DNA of 64,000 nt from Euryodendron excelsum (Eukaryota > Streptophyta > Magnoliopsida > Ericales > Pentaphylacaceae). Within the stretch, counting starts at the first letter, position 1. Each line of letters starts with the position of its first letter. The notes beneath the pieces are model-generated. The model did no database searches. It was not told the DNA's origin and was given only the letters and a program-made list of their open reading frames with translations. Both the position numbers and the translations under genes were made by a program. Location of the stretch: assembly GCA_033060915.1 (NCBI GenBank), contig CM065389.1, forward strand, positions 7,200,001-7,264,000, in the 5' to 3' direction. Shown piece after piece: positions 1 to 17,330 of the stretch.

Positions 1-892
1 TTAAAAAATTTGACTTTTTTGTTTACAAACTTAAAAAAAACTTAACAAAAAAATTGTACCAAACAAACCTAAAAATGTGAGTGTGAGCCATATTCTATCA
101 GGCGAACCTTGTCACCTTCTATTTTCTCTTGCTTCAACCAATGCTGGGCACCAAATGTCTGTTTCATCTTTTATTTGTTGAAATCAACAAAAAATAAAAT
201 TTCTTTTAATGATAAAGTCAACTGATGTAACAAGCTTTGAAAGTAAAACCTCGTTTGATAAATGACAGAAATCAAACTAAAATGGCTATAAAAAAAATGT
301 GAGAATATAAAAAAATGGCTTTAACATGCGTATATAGAGACATATTTATACCTAATTTCGTTTGAATATACATCTGAAAACAAAGAATGCAATTGAGCAT
401 GAGATTTATGTGAAGGTGGAGGACTTTGACGAGTACCCCAGTTTTGTCTACGCCCCTTGATTTTAATACCCTCGGTTTTTTTTTATCTTGAGGCCCTTTT
501 TGAAAATGACTTTCTAATAAGCGAAGCTTAGGATTCTCCACACGCCCTCCAAGCCACCAATTGTGACTTCTTCTTTGTTCTTGTTATACTGTTTGTAAAT
601 GAATCACTCTTTCAGCTCACTGCTAAACAGTAGCATCTACCCCAAACGGCTAAACCCATAAGATTTTTCCATTTTTTTTATTTCAAAATACTCAATTATG
701 TAATTTACCTATATGTTGTCATATCATATCTTAGTAAGTCTTCATAATTGTTGTCACAAGTTATTCTTCTTATTGTCTCTAAAAAGTGTTAAAAAAAAAA
801 AAAAACCCCACAAATTTAATCGTATCTTCATACAAATAAAATGGTTTCACTAATGAAAAACATAAGAAGACAATGAAAAAAGAAATTACATG

Positions 893-1145
893 CTCTGATC
901 TAGCAGCGGAATCAAATATAGTCAAACTAAGTTAAACACTGTGTGTGGATTATGTTTAATTTTATTGAACTTTAATATGAAATTTTAATCCCTACATTGG
1001 AAAAGTTTTTGGTTGTACGATAACCTCTGATCTAACAACGGAATCAAATGCACTCAAACTAAGTTAAACATTGTGTGTTGATTATGTTTAATTTTATTAA
1101 ACTTTTATATGAAACTTTATGTCCTACATTGGATAGTTTTTCATT
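893..1145. repeat. Two-copy tandem duplication, period 132 bp
   Basis: The segment starting CTCTGATCTA at 893 recurs at 1025. The two copies (893-1024 and 1025 to about 1145) share long blocks, such as CAAACTAAGTTAAACA and GATTATGTTTAATTTTATT, with scattered substitutions and small indels. It looks like an old local duplication. No coding content is visible. Confidence 0.8.
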
Positions 1146-1296
1146 GTCACCTAAATTAAAGCTTTATAATGAGATGATTCATCAAATGCACAAAGGACAA
1201 AAATCATAATAAAAGTAGTACCAGAAATACTAAGGTATTACATGGAATTTTTGCTCCTAAGTCAACATGAATAGTATTTAATTTGTAAGTAGTAGC

Positions 1297-1370
1297 CTGG
1301 TGACAAGTGGATTATTTTCAAGTGGTTTAACTACAAAATATTACTGGTTCAATTCGTGCTAACGCCCTTT
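1297..1370 (+). repeat. Possible tRNA-derived SINE head
   Basis: The sequence TAGCCTGGTGACAAGTGG resembles a Pol III A box. About 35 bases later, ACTGGTTCAATTCG resembles a B box (consensus GGTTCRANNCC). The spacing suits a tRNA-derived SINE head, but no cloverleaf, 3' tail or target duplication was established. This is tentative. Confidence 0.3.
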
Positions 1371-1768
1371 GTCCACTGACTCTACTAGATCGCCTGCTTG
1401 TTCACTTAATCGTTGGTGGTGCTGTGGTGACAGACTCACCCTCTTGGACAGGTGTTATGGCTTAAACCGGATATTTCATAATGGGTGAAAGCTTCTATAA
1501 TCATGCCCAAGGAGGTCACTCTCATTGGTTGCCTCCTCTCACTCTTTTGCTTAAGAAAAAAAAAATTGCAAGTATGAATGCATTTTTGTGCTTTATAAAC
1601 CAGCTTAATTAAGTAACTTCTGACTTTTCCATAAGCCAAAAGCCAGTTAAATAAGCAGACGAAAGTCATGAACCTTGCGATAATAAAAGAACGTAATAAA
1701 TTTCAATAACAACCAAGACGCACAAAGTTGGCGCTTTTGAAGAGAATCAACTTTTGTGCTGTGAACGG

Positions 1769-1777
1769 CTATAAAAG
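1769..1777 (+). promoter_or_regulatory. TATA box of the squalene epoxidase gene
   Basis: The run CTATAAAAGG sits about 218 bases before the start codon and is a near-consensus plant TATA box. Transcription would be expected to start around 1800, giving a leader of roughly 185 bases that contains the GA repeats. The assignment rests on motif and position only. Confidence 0.65.
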
Positions 1778-1872
1778 GCCCATCTGTCCCCCGAAACTCT
1801 CACGGTCACTCGTCCAAACAATAGATTTCAAAACAAAGAGGCAAAAGACAGCGAGGACAGAGAAGAAATAAA

Positions 1873-1895
1873 GGAGAGAGAGAGAGAGCCAGTTT

Positions 1896-1925
<30 letters not shown>
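1873..1925. repeat. GA microsatellite in a 5' leader
   Basis: Two GA runs, about 1873-1888 and 1898-1925, are separated by a short spacer. They lie between the TATA box and the start codon of the squalene epoxidase gene, so they are probably transcribed as 5' untranslated region. GA/CT tracts are common in plant leaders and core promoters. Confidence 0.85.
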
Positions 1926-1928
<3 letters not shown>

Positions 1929-1986
1929 TCGTCCTCGTCGGCGACGTCGTCTCCGTCTCATTGTTACAGATTTACATTCTGCGAAA

Positions 1987-5422
<3,436 letters not shown>

Positions 5423-7894
5423 TGAGGTTGTGAAAGCCGACTTATGGACAAAAATCAAACACTTCCAAATCAGGGAACATGCTGAAGACCTCTGATATTA
5501 TGTCAACATTGCAAATTCTTCAAAGCAAAACCTTTCCCTTGTTCAAAATTAGAGGAAAGGTTGATCGTTTTGTCAAACTGTTTTATAATTTGTCACATTT
5601 TTTTGTTTTTTGACGTTCATTTTAGTGTGTTGACTGCATTTATCAGTAATCCAATCGCATATCATATATATACATATTCTTTCTTTCGGTGCCTTCACTA
5701 TGCTCATTTCACTGGATGGTTGCCGTGACTATGACTTGAAGAAGCAGCAAGTCGCTTACATAGCAAACTTTCGAGGCCGGCGAGCATCCGGTGATCTTTT
5801 CGCCATATCGAAGATTGAAAATCTAGGCATTATTAAATCTGATAGAAAAATATTATTGCACCTCAAAAACAAGAATAATTTTTTTTGTCCAAGGATGTGT
5901 TGATGATGATTACAACAAAAGCTTAGTAGTAAGCCAAATGATCTTCTAACGTGCGCATTGGGCTAGTTGTGGGTGCTTATAAACGGTCAGAAAATAATAG
6001 CAGTGTATGGGCCAGTTAAGTTTAGGTTAGAGTTAAACTCAGCCGAATTGACCTTGGCCGGTTCTTAAATTTTGAATTCAAAACAAGTAAATTTTGGATA
6101 CTAAACAAATAAAGCGAAACGAACCAACCAAACCCAAAAAGGTAGGTTAGCTTGTAAGTCTAATATTATTGTAAATAACTTAACCTATTTATTAAGAAAT
6201 TAATTATCAAAATAATGTCAATTAAACTATATAATTTATAAAATCTAATAAGTACAGGGTTTGATTCTCGAGTTTGGTAAAATATCCAATCACCAATCGA
6301 AAATACAACCGGTTTTGATAATTTTGAACCAATAAATAAACCAAGCCCTTTTTAAAACTGAATCAACCCACTCCGTGAAGGACAAGTTGATTTGGCTCGG
6401 GGTTTACAAAGTTTTATTTTTTGTTCACGCCTAAAAATGGAAACCACATATCATGAAGGAAAAAATGAAAAACGAAATAATTCCATTCAAAGATAAAGTG
6501 CAATGTAAAGTGACAGGCTGTCATTTTCACCCTGCAACAAAAACAAATTGCACAGTGGGCCGCGAATCCAGAAACTTCTATACGCGCGTGCCTATATCAG
6601 CATCAGAGGTAGTGTGGGGGCCACTCTCCATGTGAGCTAGCTTGGTTTGAGTTGGCACCTAACATGGCATTACAAAGAGATAAGGCCACGTTTGGACGCT
6701 CTCTGCTAGTGGCCGGGGGCATTTGGCCAGTGCCACTACCAGACAACACCAAGGGCCACCACCCAAGCTACTCCAGCTCCAGTGCTGTTTCTCTTGCTAA
6801 AAACTTGTTTGAGATTTGTGTGATGTAAACTTGCCTCGATAAGCTGATATACTATGCAAATATAAAAATACTTAAGCTTCTCTCTTAACCGCATGATTAA
6901 AAGCCTAACAAACAAATCTTAAACTAGAGATGACTATAGGCCCGATAGCCTAATAAACCCTCCAAGCCCACCCACAAATTAAAAGACTTTAGTTTTTTTT
7001 AGACTTGATTAGTTTGATAAGTGAGTTTAAAAATTATCTTTAAAGGTCGGTTCATCCCAATATATATATAAAATAATATATTTACATATATATGTGTAAT
7101 TAAACTTTTTGTTATTCAATATTATTTTTGGAGAAGAAAGTTATTTATTAAGCAAGTTTTAGGTTAAGAGAAAAGATTTGGACGAACTTGAGAATGCAAA
7201 TTTTTTAATTGGATAAACTTGCAATTTAGTTTTAAGCCCAACAAAATTTACTTCTAGGTTCAACTCGCCCAATGTCTAGCGCTATTTTAAATATATTTTC
7301 AAGTCAAAATTAAACAACTAGGAAGACTCATTACAGCCTTATGTGTACAATATCAAATAGCCGTTCCTCATTGATACATCACAACCATAATCAACAAATC
7401 CTAACTAGCCCAGCAATCATTCTGGAAAATGATTTTGTGATTCAAGCCCCATGAAGTTTTTCAGACCGGAGCAATTCACATGGAACAGCAAAACAGAGTA
7501 GGACTATTCACAACCACAATGAGCTTTTTGCCCATCCTTAAATGTATCATGACAAAGAATATCCAACTAGATTATGGTCAATAGTTAAAAGCCTTTGACC
7601 TGATTGTGAAATGTGATTAACAAGCATCAGGCACAGGCGCACATTAAAGATGATTTATTTTTCTTCTATAAACAGTTGCCTGCATGAAGGCATGCTCAGT
7701 AATTACACAAGGAGATCTCAGTTATTTTCATACTCGAAAAAACACCAAATTCAGTTGGCGTAAGCCTACAAGATCGAAATCAAAATTGTCAGAATGACAA
7801 AAGATTTTGCAGTGCAGCCATTTGTACTGCTAAAAGCTATATTACCTTTGATATCTTGAACTCTGCAGTCCTCAACGCTGCAGATTTTTTGAGT
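5423..7894. other. Intergenic region between convergent SQE and DnaJ genes
   Basis: This region holds the 3' untranslated region of the squalene epoxidase gene (probably ending before about 5700) and, on the other strand, that of the DnaJ gene. Between them is AT-rich sequence without a recognisable exon. The small open frames at 5700-5903 and 6453-6635 show no domain. The parts at about 6040-6400 and 6930-7290 look like decayed dispersed repeats, but I could not assign a family. Confidence 0.6.
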
Positions 7895-10800
7895 TCACAC
7901 CTTATTGTTTTTCCTTTCTGTCTTAATAGCTTCATAAGATGTCATGACCTCTTTGAACTTCGCTTCAGAGAACTCTGCACCAGATCACAACCATCACATA
8001 TTGCAAATCGATGAAGCAACGACATCAGGAAGATTACAATAATCCAGAATGTGATCTAAATAGATCCTACTTAACAGTGGTCAAGAGATGACCCACCTTT
8101 GTTATCCTGATTCTGATCTGGGTGGAACTCCTTTGCCTTTGTCCTGAAAGCTGTCTGCATGGGAAACAAAAGGAAATGTTTTCTTTTACTTTTAGTGGTG
8201 AAAATGTTTTTTTCGTTCCACTGATACAATGCACTGACACATGCACGCAAGCACATTCAAAGGGAGAGGAGGGGGGAGTATAGAATAATTGGTTATATTC
8301 TCTAAAGCACATGAATCATAACAAAATTTGCTGGAACAAGATTGAGATGTGAAGTTTTAGACTGTTGCCAGCAACCAGACACGCAATCACACTATATACA
8401 CTGCAAAGATTGGACATTTAATGATAGTGATCAGACTTGTTTGCTCTCTACTCAACACAAATATGAACAGTATATCTAACTTAAGTAAAGCAGCTTTACT
8501 GGAGTCCTAGCAACTCTGCTACAGCTTAAAAGGAGACGATAACTCCTTCCCACTTGATGTTCACGCTTCTGCACCTTCAAATGGTATATTGATGTGGAGC
8601 AACCTTCATATAACACAGTCTTAAACAACACCTCTAATTATCCTAAACCAAAGAATCAATAGTCAACACCACATCTGATGTTTACAGCTCCGACTGAACT
8701 CAACAAAGCCTTAACCAAATGTTGACTACATGAATATTTTTGCCCTTCGGCTCAATACAGGCCATATCTTCTATTAATAACCGTCTTCACTCAAGTCTTC
8801 AACTTATGTTCTTCTATGGCTTCCTCACATCCTTCGGGTACCTTTAACATGAATGGGGTAAAAACACTACTCGTTACAGAAGTCATTTTGTTTCCCTCAC
8901 ATATGACCATACCATTTTAAACAACTCTCTAGATTCTGTTTCACAAAATTTGGCCTTACTCTCCACTTTAAGATCTGTTCTCTATTTCATCCATTCTGCT
9001 CAAGTTTTATCGGTAACGGTCTCCTCAATCTTCTCGTCACAACCACCAGTCCAAAATAGAAATTTGGGTTGCACTTTAGTGCATGCAGTTGGATCCTGCA
9101 TGTCACTCGTGCCTAGACTGTCTTCTGGCCATCAACTTTCACTATTTCCTTGATTCTCTCCTAGTAAAACTAAAGTTAATGGCATATATGCTTAATCTTA
9201 CTAATTCTAAACCTTTAAATTCTAGAGCACCTGTTTCAAATTCTAACTTGGAATTTATACCTACAAGCATACCATTCTCATAATCTAATCCTTCTTATAA
9301 CGTAACTAGATATCCTGCAAGCTACACTTGCATATATTCCATTTTTCAGAACTAACTGCTATAGTATAAACACAGTGAAGCTCGAAGAAGCTCAGTAATA
9401 CATGAACTGTTAACCCTTTGTTTGTATTAATTATAAACAATGAATTGTCACTGCAGGCCAGTGTCACTGACTTGAACAATGCATGCAATACTGATGCCAG
9501 GCAACTGCAAACCAAGACAACTAATGAGAATTTTGCACATCTGCCCCAGAAGTTAAACAGTTTTCAACAATGTGATCCATCTTTAAGACATACTGAGCTT
9601 TCCAATCTTCCAAAAATGAAATGCATTGTCATCATACTGTCCTATAGGGTTGCTTCTCAATGTTGAGTCAGAACACTATGATTTTGGTAACTTCATTAAG
9701 AAAAAACCTTTATCATTGAGCTTCTCTCCCCTTCCAGATTGTCATGATTATACATATTTATTTACTAGTCATCAATGCATGCAGCATTAGCGTATTACAA
9801 TTTGGAATCCAAAAAGAATTAAAAAACTGATTCTTGTGCTATTTACGTGTACAACTAGCATATAGGAAGTTCTATACAGGGCTATAAGAGAATATTTGTA
9901 AGCGAATATTTCAAAGCTTTCAAGCATCACCATCCACCTACTCTAACCAGATTCTTGCTTCCTCAGATGCATGTGCAACAACCTACATTAATCTATTCTA
10001 TGACATAGGGGATAGAGTTCAGGCAGCTCAAAAAAGGGTATGTAGCTCTAGGTTTAACTGAATATCTTTTGGATAGCTAAGTAATTTTTAAGTATTCAGC
10101 ATTGCTTGGATTGACTATATTGCTTGATGCTGGGGAACTATTGCAGAAAGTGTACCAATCCAATTAATCTAAAGAATTCTTTAAGCTACCCTACACAAGT
10201 ATGAGCGAACAAAACCAGCCATAATTGGAAATCTGATGGGACAACCATGCCAAATTACTGTTGCTTATGTTACCTACATTCTCTAATTTCTCTCCTAATA
10301 CCTCTGTTTAAGAATGTAATTGTTAACCATTTCGGGTTAATTAAAAGATGAAAGAGTAACGTATGCTGACTATGATATGTCTGTGTCTATGCATACATAG
10401 ATACATTCATACATAAATAAATTCCATCAAAAATTTATTTACTTCAACTTATTTTCGCAGATGCATTGCATGTGGTGGGCCACCAGTCACATGTAAAAGG
10501 CCTGATGCACATTACAATTCAAAAAGAGATCTAACATAATCAAATGAATTAGATAGGGACCATGTGAAATTTTTGAGAGTTTATGGTCGTTATAACTCAG
10601 GAAGATACAAGATGAGACAAGCACTGGTGAGTATGAAAGGCAGTCAAAATAGCTTGGTGAAAATTTGAAGGGATCACACAAAACAAGGTGCTCAATCTCA
10701 AAATTTAACTAAGAGTTAGGATAATGAAATGAGAGAAATTCCATCTTTAGAGGGGGAGCGAGAGATAGAGAGAGAACAGAAACTATTATGCTCACAGATC

Positions 10801-13800
10801 TAACATAGATGTGGAGTACTTCACGCAAAATATGGGAAATACCTTAATTTCATCATCTGTGTATGGTGTTGTTCTCAACCTGTTACAAAGAATGAGGATC
10901 ACAAAACATCAAGATCATAGTATGACAATATCAATAGAAAAATATTGAATAAGTTCTCATTTTCTCCTGATGTGGAAGCAAAAGCATTCAATGGGAAAAA
11001 AGACAAAAAAAAAAAAAAAAACTTGAACGGCGACCTCGATTGTGCACTATGGAAGTACAAGCACCCCTGGTTATGAAGGGAAAGACAAAACTGAAAAAGA
11101 AAATTGAACTTTGGTTTTTCCCTATGCACAATGTAGCTGCAATACCATATATAAAATACAACTGAGAGATCATGGACTTATATCTACTTGTAAGAAGTCA
11201 AGTTACTTCTTGCTGATGCCGATTATTTGGTCAGTGGTATTGGGTTTTCAACATAGCTTCAGATTTTATTTCAAAACCAGACATCAAGCATAAATATTAC
11301 ATAAATGATGATCACGTAATAAAAATATGTACAATTGAATTGAAAATCACCTATAGACTAATTCAATATATATTTTAAACTTGCATTAATTTCCCAGTTA
11401 ATTCTTAATCACAATAAATCAAATATAAAACACAAAAGAAAAATGTTCACCTGCCAAATGGGAAAAAATAACATGACAAGACAAAATGATTGAGGCAGAG
11501 ATTGACCCCAGTCAATGATATGGCTGGAAAGTTCAATCAACTGCAAACCAACACATTTTAAAAAGCCGAATGCCATTGCTAGGATGATCAGATGCATCAT
11601 CATTTGATAAAGTGTTGCCACTCAGAGGCACAAGAGATTCTTATAACTCAATCAAACCCAATTGTTGCTTTCATTTATATGTTACATGTTCAACTTCTTA
11701 CACTACTTATTTGATTTTCATATAAAATATATGATATATAGATTTCACCGCTTCCAGTGATATCTTATTCTAAGCCACGGTCGCAACAAAATAACAAACA
11801 AACCAATGATATTGCTAGCATGGATAGCTGTCTAATTTCTACAACGGTGATTATTACCTATTAAGGCCCAAAACTGAGTAGTGATGAGATAATGGATTAC
11901 TAGCACTGTTTCGAGGAGTTTCCCCAAAATTTGTCCTCCAATCTCTGTATGATGTATCAGTTTTCCAATACCAATCGTCCCTCTGGGACTGTTGATGGTA
12001 TGCACCTGTACCATTTTCTCTCCAGCTCTCATAGCTCCTCTTGTATTTATTTCTCTCCCTGTTAAATACACTTTGCATGCGCCTTATACGCTCCTAGGAA
12101 GAGAAGAAGAATCAAGTCTTTGCTAATACAATCAGGACTAGACTCAAAATAACAGTGAGCACAGACCAAAGCATAAAACTTAGGTGCTTCCACCAGAATC
12201 CTGGACATCTTGCAAGGCAGTACGGAAGCAGTTACAGTGTTAGAATGTATAGCATGAAGAAGGGCAGAAAAAATATCTCAGAGTTGTAAATATAATATTA
12301 TGAAAGTAAAACAAAATCATGAATATTAAGAACAACCACATTACCAAATAGTCCACAGAGGGGATAGAAAGATGTGACAAAAGATGAGAGCATTGCATTA
12401 CAACTAAGCCTGATGATGTAACAGTATATGTGCAGCATTTGCTGTAAGAAATTCTGGCTCACAGACCATAGGCTCTTTTACTATATGAAAAATGCATGGA
12501 TGCATCTATTGCCTTGAACATTTAGTGGTCTTCATGTTGCATCCACCATGAGTTCTTTATCTAGTTTTTCTAAAATCTTTAACATAAAGGATTATGGCTG
12601 CTTATCTATTTCATTTGACACAATTTCAATATATTTCATCTCATTAGAAACCTATAAAAAAAACATATTTATTCAAAACCATCAAGTGTGGTTTCATGTA
12701 ATGGCCTTCGCTTGCAATAACATTTATAGATTCCAAGGGCATTTTCTAAAATGTAATAAACCTTAAAATTCTGACAGATTTTCCTCAAAAGGGTACAAAC
12801 ATATTTTTAAAGCTATTTAATCAGACTGAAATATTAAGTCTTGTTTTTAATTTTAATTATCTCTTCTCTTAAAATTTCTGTGCAACCTAAATTCACCAAA
12901 ATTTTGTCAGTCCCTCATCAATTTTGCTGTGAGAAAATAAAATTTATAATTTTTTTTCCCGAAAAGTAAAACATATAATCATATTATGCATTCTACACAC
13001 CTGATAACCACAAAGGATGAAACTTGAATATATTACAAATCTGCCATATCACATGAAAAACACATAATAAAGTATGAACAACAAATTCCATGGCTTAAGT
13101 AGGTCGTAGAAGTGGCAACTACGGAAAATAAAAGAAAAAAGTAATATGACATCATATTTTAGCAGAGTTTTGCCATCCCATTTAAAGCAAAAAAGAAATA
13201 AGAAAAAAAGAGAGGTATAAAACAAAGAATTATCTAGGCGGCGAATCTCACCACTCTTTCCATTTCCTCTTCATACTCCTCTTGCATTCGACGATTATAT
13301 CTTCTCCATGCTTCCTCCTGAAAACTTGACCGGAAAGAACCACCAGTTGCACCTTTCCATGACGACTGTGACCTTGTCAACTATTGTGGAGCACCAACAT
13401 GAATAGTCAGTTAGGCCAGCTATGAACAAATGAACACATACACACACAGAGGGGGAGAGAGACCTAATGTAACTATTTCAAAACCTTTGCAAGCCAACAT
13501 AACAGATTCTCCTTGAGAAGATAATTACTCGCTATGTTATTTTTACAAAGAAATTTACGTTCCAAAAAATATGCCACATAATATAGAATAAAAATCTTGT
13601 ACAACTAATTTAAATAAACAAAAATCCTAGTTATCAAAATGACCACCTTGCTTGCGGTACTATATAAAATCCATGTCATATTCCTAGAAAATGTGTAAAT
13701 GGAGAATGCGCTCCATGCCCACCCAAAAAAAAAAAAAAACAGAGAGAAAAAAAAAGTGCTCCAAGTAGATAGTAGGGAAAAGTAGTAGTACGGATAAGTC

Positions 13801-16198
13801 CAACTTTTCCATCTTAAGGACCATTGAGTCCTATAAAAGTTTGTTAGGACAACAAAGTCCTACTTTTAAGATTTAAGTCCAAAGCAGTTTTATATTTTTT
13901 ATACGGCTCATTTACCCCTCTTTAAATTTATTTACAGAACTGCCATTTCCCTCCACTCAAATATTAAATTATAAGCCCAATGAATCTCATAATTGTTCAG
14001 ACTGTATAAACAAGGACTTAATTGTCTTATCCAAAAGTAGGCCTTTATTGTCTTATCCAAACTTCTTAGGACTTAATGGTCCTTAAGATGGAAACAAATG
14101 ACTTATCAGTACTTTTCTCTAAATATTACATGATTCATACTGGAAAACAAACTATACTTGTGTCTCCTTTTTAGTCAACTATGATCTCATAATGTATTCC
14201 TTAAGGCATTGACGTATGCCCTAATTCCAATTTGCAGACCGCAATAAAGAAGTTCCTATTTCTAGTTAGAAACAAGTTCATAGGACCAGACCTTTTCTAA
14301 CATGAATCATGAGCCCAGTAGACTGCATCCAGTCATCTTACTCTGGATAAGGGTCTCCTACTATATTGAGTCTAATCCAGAAATTAGAAGATTATATCAG
14401 CCTATAATTTCAGTATAAAGATCATGAAATATGGACATAGAGTAGTGAAACCATCTAACTATGAAAAAGTAACACAATGACCGACTCCAAGAGCTCGAAG
14501 AGCATTATTGACCTAAATGAACACTTTGTTGCTTTGGCATTCAGGAAACAAATTAGCAGTTTCACAACATGGATACATGGACCCAAGCCTGAACAAAACT
14601 ACATCAAACGTCTAAAAAGATAAAGGCAATGAAAACCAAATAATCACTACCTGACCATAGAACCAATCAACTGTCCTCCGCAATTGTCCAACCTGCCAGA
14701 TTGATCCAACCATCAAATCAAGTATCTACTAGAAGTAACCCCATCAATAGCTATGGCAAAAAAGTAGAACCACAACAGAACAAAACTTTAGTACCTAGAG
14801 ATAGGAAGACACCGTATGTGTCTCATCTAGCGTGCTTTCTAAGCTAATAAGGGATTCATTCTAGTCCTAATTAAAAATTTTCATTTCTTTGGCTTGGGTG
14901 ACCTTATCTTGCAAATCTTTTGGCTTCCCTAGCTAGGCTTAGTGGAACTAAATACCAGGATTGGTCTAATATCCAAGTTGGGCATTACACTTCAATGATG
15001 ATGAAATGGTCCTCCGCACTTTGGAGATTTTCTGTATGTTGGAAATATTCTAAATTTTCTCATGAGATCCTGGAAGTAGCACTTAATTACCAAAAATAAA
15101 AAGAGAGATATTGGAAATAGCACTTGAAACCAGAAAGGTCACACCCACCAATCAATATTGTTTTTCCAACTAAGCAAGGGAAAGTATAGGAGGCAAAAAA
15201 AAAAAAATTTCAATGAACTTTTGGTTTCTATCCTGCGACTCACCATGACAAAAAAAAACTACTATCAATTAGTTAGCAACATAGAATAAAGCCTACAAAA
15301 TTTAGAGGAAGTAAAGTCCCCATAATTCATATGAATTTTGTAAAGTGTCCTGCACACACCTCTTTCTTTGCCTTGAAGAAACTGCAACAACAATTGTGAA
15401 CTTTACACCCAATAAGTTTTTGCTTAAGGAAAGCAAGGGCTTTACCATATGGACCATTGCACCCTTCTTAAAAGCAAATAAGGCAGTGCCACTGCCATGG
15501 CAGAAGCCATCCCAACATAACTTGTAGAGGAAAACGCCTTTAATTAATGGGTGCTACTAATTGAAAGACTTAAAACACCATCTTTCTGGAGAAAAATCAT
15601 CAAGAGTATAACCATTACCGTAAGGCTCTTGTGCAATGAGAATTTTACATCTTCTATATATTGTACTTAATGGGTAAGGATACTACCATTCATATGGTTT
15701 ACTAATCTTTATTCACCATTTTCTTTTAAAGTACATTTTGCGACCTATCCATGTCCATGAAGCAACATGCTCACCTGTATTGTCAATAATCCCTTACGGT
15801 ACCCATATTTTTTTTTCCTGACAAGTAATAAGAGCTTTGGATTAAGAGCATCAGACACAAATTTGATGTATGTAAATTTTGTATCAAATTCAAACTAATC
15901 ATATCCATCACAGACCAAAAAGGACACGAGCATGACGGAATTGGAGGAATTGAAATTCTAACATAGTCGGAAAAGAAATGGGAAACGAATTGGTTTTTCC
16001 AAATGCGAAGAATTCACGAGAACTTACGGCGAACGTGGTGGCAGTAGCTCCAATCAGAGCAAAGAGGAAAATTCCCCACAGCTTCATATCTTCCTCTTTT
16101 TCTTGACGGGGTCTATTCGGGGACGGCCACGGATTTTCTCGATTCCGTTTATCACCGTCATCGTTTCTCATCTTCCTGTCCTCTGAATTCGAATTCAT
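7895..16198 (-). CDS. Membrane-anchored DnaJ (J-domain) protein, 7 exons
   Basis: This is a J-domain co-chaperone, a family that stimulates Hsp70 ATPase activity. Exons in transcript order are 16198-16028, 14692-14651, 13380-13252, 12093-11858, 10879-10843, 8154-8097 and 7974-7895. They sum to 753 nt (250 residues) with all phases closing and a TGA stop. The first ~38 residues are charged. Residues about 40-58 (LWGIFLFALIGATATTFA) form one hydrophobic segment, predicted as a membrane anchor. A charged middle region is rich in Arg, Glu, Trp and Tyr. The J domain is C-terminal, from about residue 185: HYSVLGLNRLRTTPYTDDEI, then helix II and the catalytic HPD at 216-218 (EFHPDQNQDNK), then FKEVMTSYEAIKTERK. 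The gene is stretched by introns, one of 2.7 kb. The compartment is unknown: a mitochondrial, chloroplast or ER membrane are all possible. Residues before the helix do not look like a classical signal peptide. Confidence 0.9.
8560..9150 (-). mobile_element. Decayed dispersed-repeat fragment in DnaJ intron (possibly non-LTR)
   Basis: Within the 2.7-kb intron 5 of the DnaJ gene, the stretch around 8728-8790 (GACTACATGAAT, then TTTTGCCCTTCGGCTCAAT and a CATATCTTC-like block) resembles a dispersed plant repeat I associate with non-LTR (LINE/RTE-type) remnants. The match is from general familiarity, not a search, and no open reverse-transcriptase frame survives. The boundaries are rough. Confidence 0.35.
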
Positions 16199-16543
16199 TG
16201 AATCGTCTTAACTGCTGACAATTGAATTCTAAACCCTAGAGTCATGCTTCTGATTGGTGTCTGAATTTTCTCAGGATCTGAACTTTCTTTGTACCATTTG
16301 AATCCGACTCTTCCCTTTGATTTATTAGTATTCTCTCTGCGTGGAAAGAAAGGGGTTCAGGTTTGAATGCTTGATCGATTATATGCAGGGTGCAGTGTGG
16401 GCTGGCGGTTGCCGTTGCTTGGGTTCCTTTCCTGTGTGGCGTGGTTCATTGGGTTCCACTGAGACCGGGCACAGCACACCATGGACCCACCTAATTTTTT
16501 TTTTGCTTTTTTCTTTCCCATTCGGTGTGCTTTTATTCAGCAC

Positions 16544-16579
<36 letters not shown>

Positions 16580-17330
16580 TCTATCTTTCATCATTTAAAT
16601 CGACAAAATAAAAACCTTGGAATTATTTACTAAAAAGAAAATAAAAGATATAGCTTGAAGATTGCTGTGCATCATCATATGTTAGTCAATTATAAGAGTT
16701 TTGGCAACCCAGACATTTTATTTTTATTTTTTATTCAGTGTACTTTTATTCACCATAATTTTTTTTTAATCATTTTCTATCATTTATCATTTAAAAAATA
16801 AAAACCTTACAATTATTTATCAAAAAGAAAACAATAAAATATATCACTTCAGCAAGATTAGTGTGATCCACTCAATCATAAAAATTTTGATGATTCCAAC
16901 CCATATCATGTTAATCAATTATAAGAGTTTTGAACTTTCTTACTTATTGATATTGAAAAATACATCATATAATATTTTTATTAAGAGTGTTATGAAAAAA
17001 AATATTATATAAATAAAGTTTTCGACTAATACGTGACCCACAATTATTTTGTAATATTTTTTTTTGGCAAAAATTAATATTAATCTTCATGTTTTGTATA
17101 GAAAAACTAAAATCGTATTTTAATTTTTTTGGTTATAATTTGTCTCGTTTGCATAGCTTTTTCTATAACAAAGAGCACACAATATATGATTTTGTTTATA
17201 AATAATAACTAAATATATACATATATAATGAAAATAAATAACCGTTGTAAAATATATCCGTCAGATTTAAACCGTTGGATCATTCACGGCCGACGCGATC
17301 GGCGAATTAAAGTGTTGCGTTGCGTTCCAT
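16199..17330. promoter_or_regulatory. Divergent intergenic region between DnaJ and CGR genes
   Basis: About 1.1 kb separates the start of the minus-strand DnaJ gene from the likely leader of the plus-strand methyltransferase gene, so both promoters must lie here or in the leaders. An AAACCCTAGA telo-box-like motif lies at about 16231-16241, just upstream of the DnaJ start. An AT dinucleotide microsatellite occupies 16547-16576. I saw no convincing TATA box for either gene. The middle part (about 16600-17250) is very AT-rich and contains short duplicated phrases such as AAAACCTTxxAATTATTTA. Confidence 0.55.
16547..16576. repeat. AT microsatellite
   Basis: An uninterrupted run of about 15 AT dinucleotides lies in the divergent DnaJ/CGR intergenic region. 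Confidence 0.9.

Larger units (their letters stand above)
1..1768. other. Intergenic DNA upstream of squalene epoxidase
   Basis: This AT-rich stretch lies upstream of the squalene epoxidase gene. I see no coding exon in it. It contains a two-copy tandem repeat at 893-1145 and a possible tRNA-derived repeat near 1297-1370. The short open frames here have no recognisable domain and are interrupted by homopolymers. The last 200 bases should include the promoter of the downstream gene. Confidence 0.7.
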
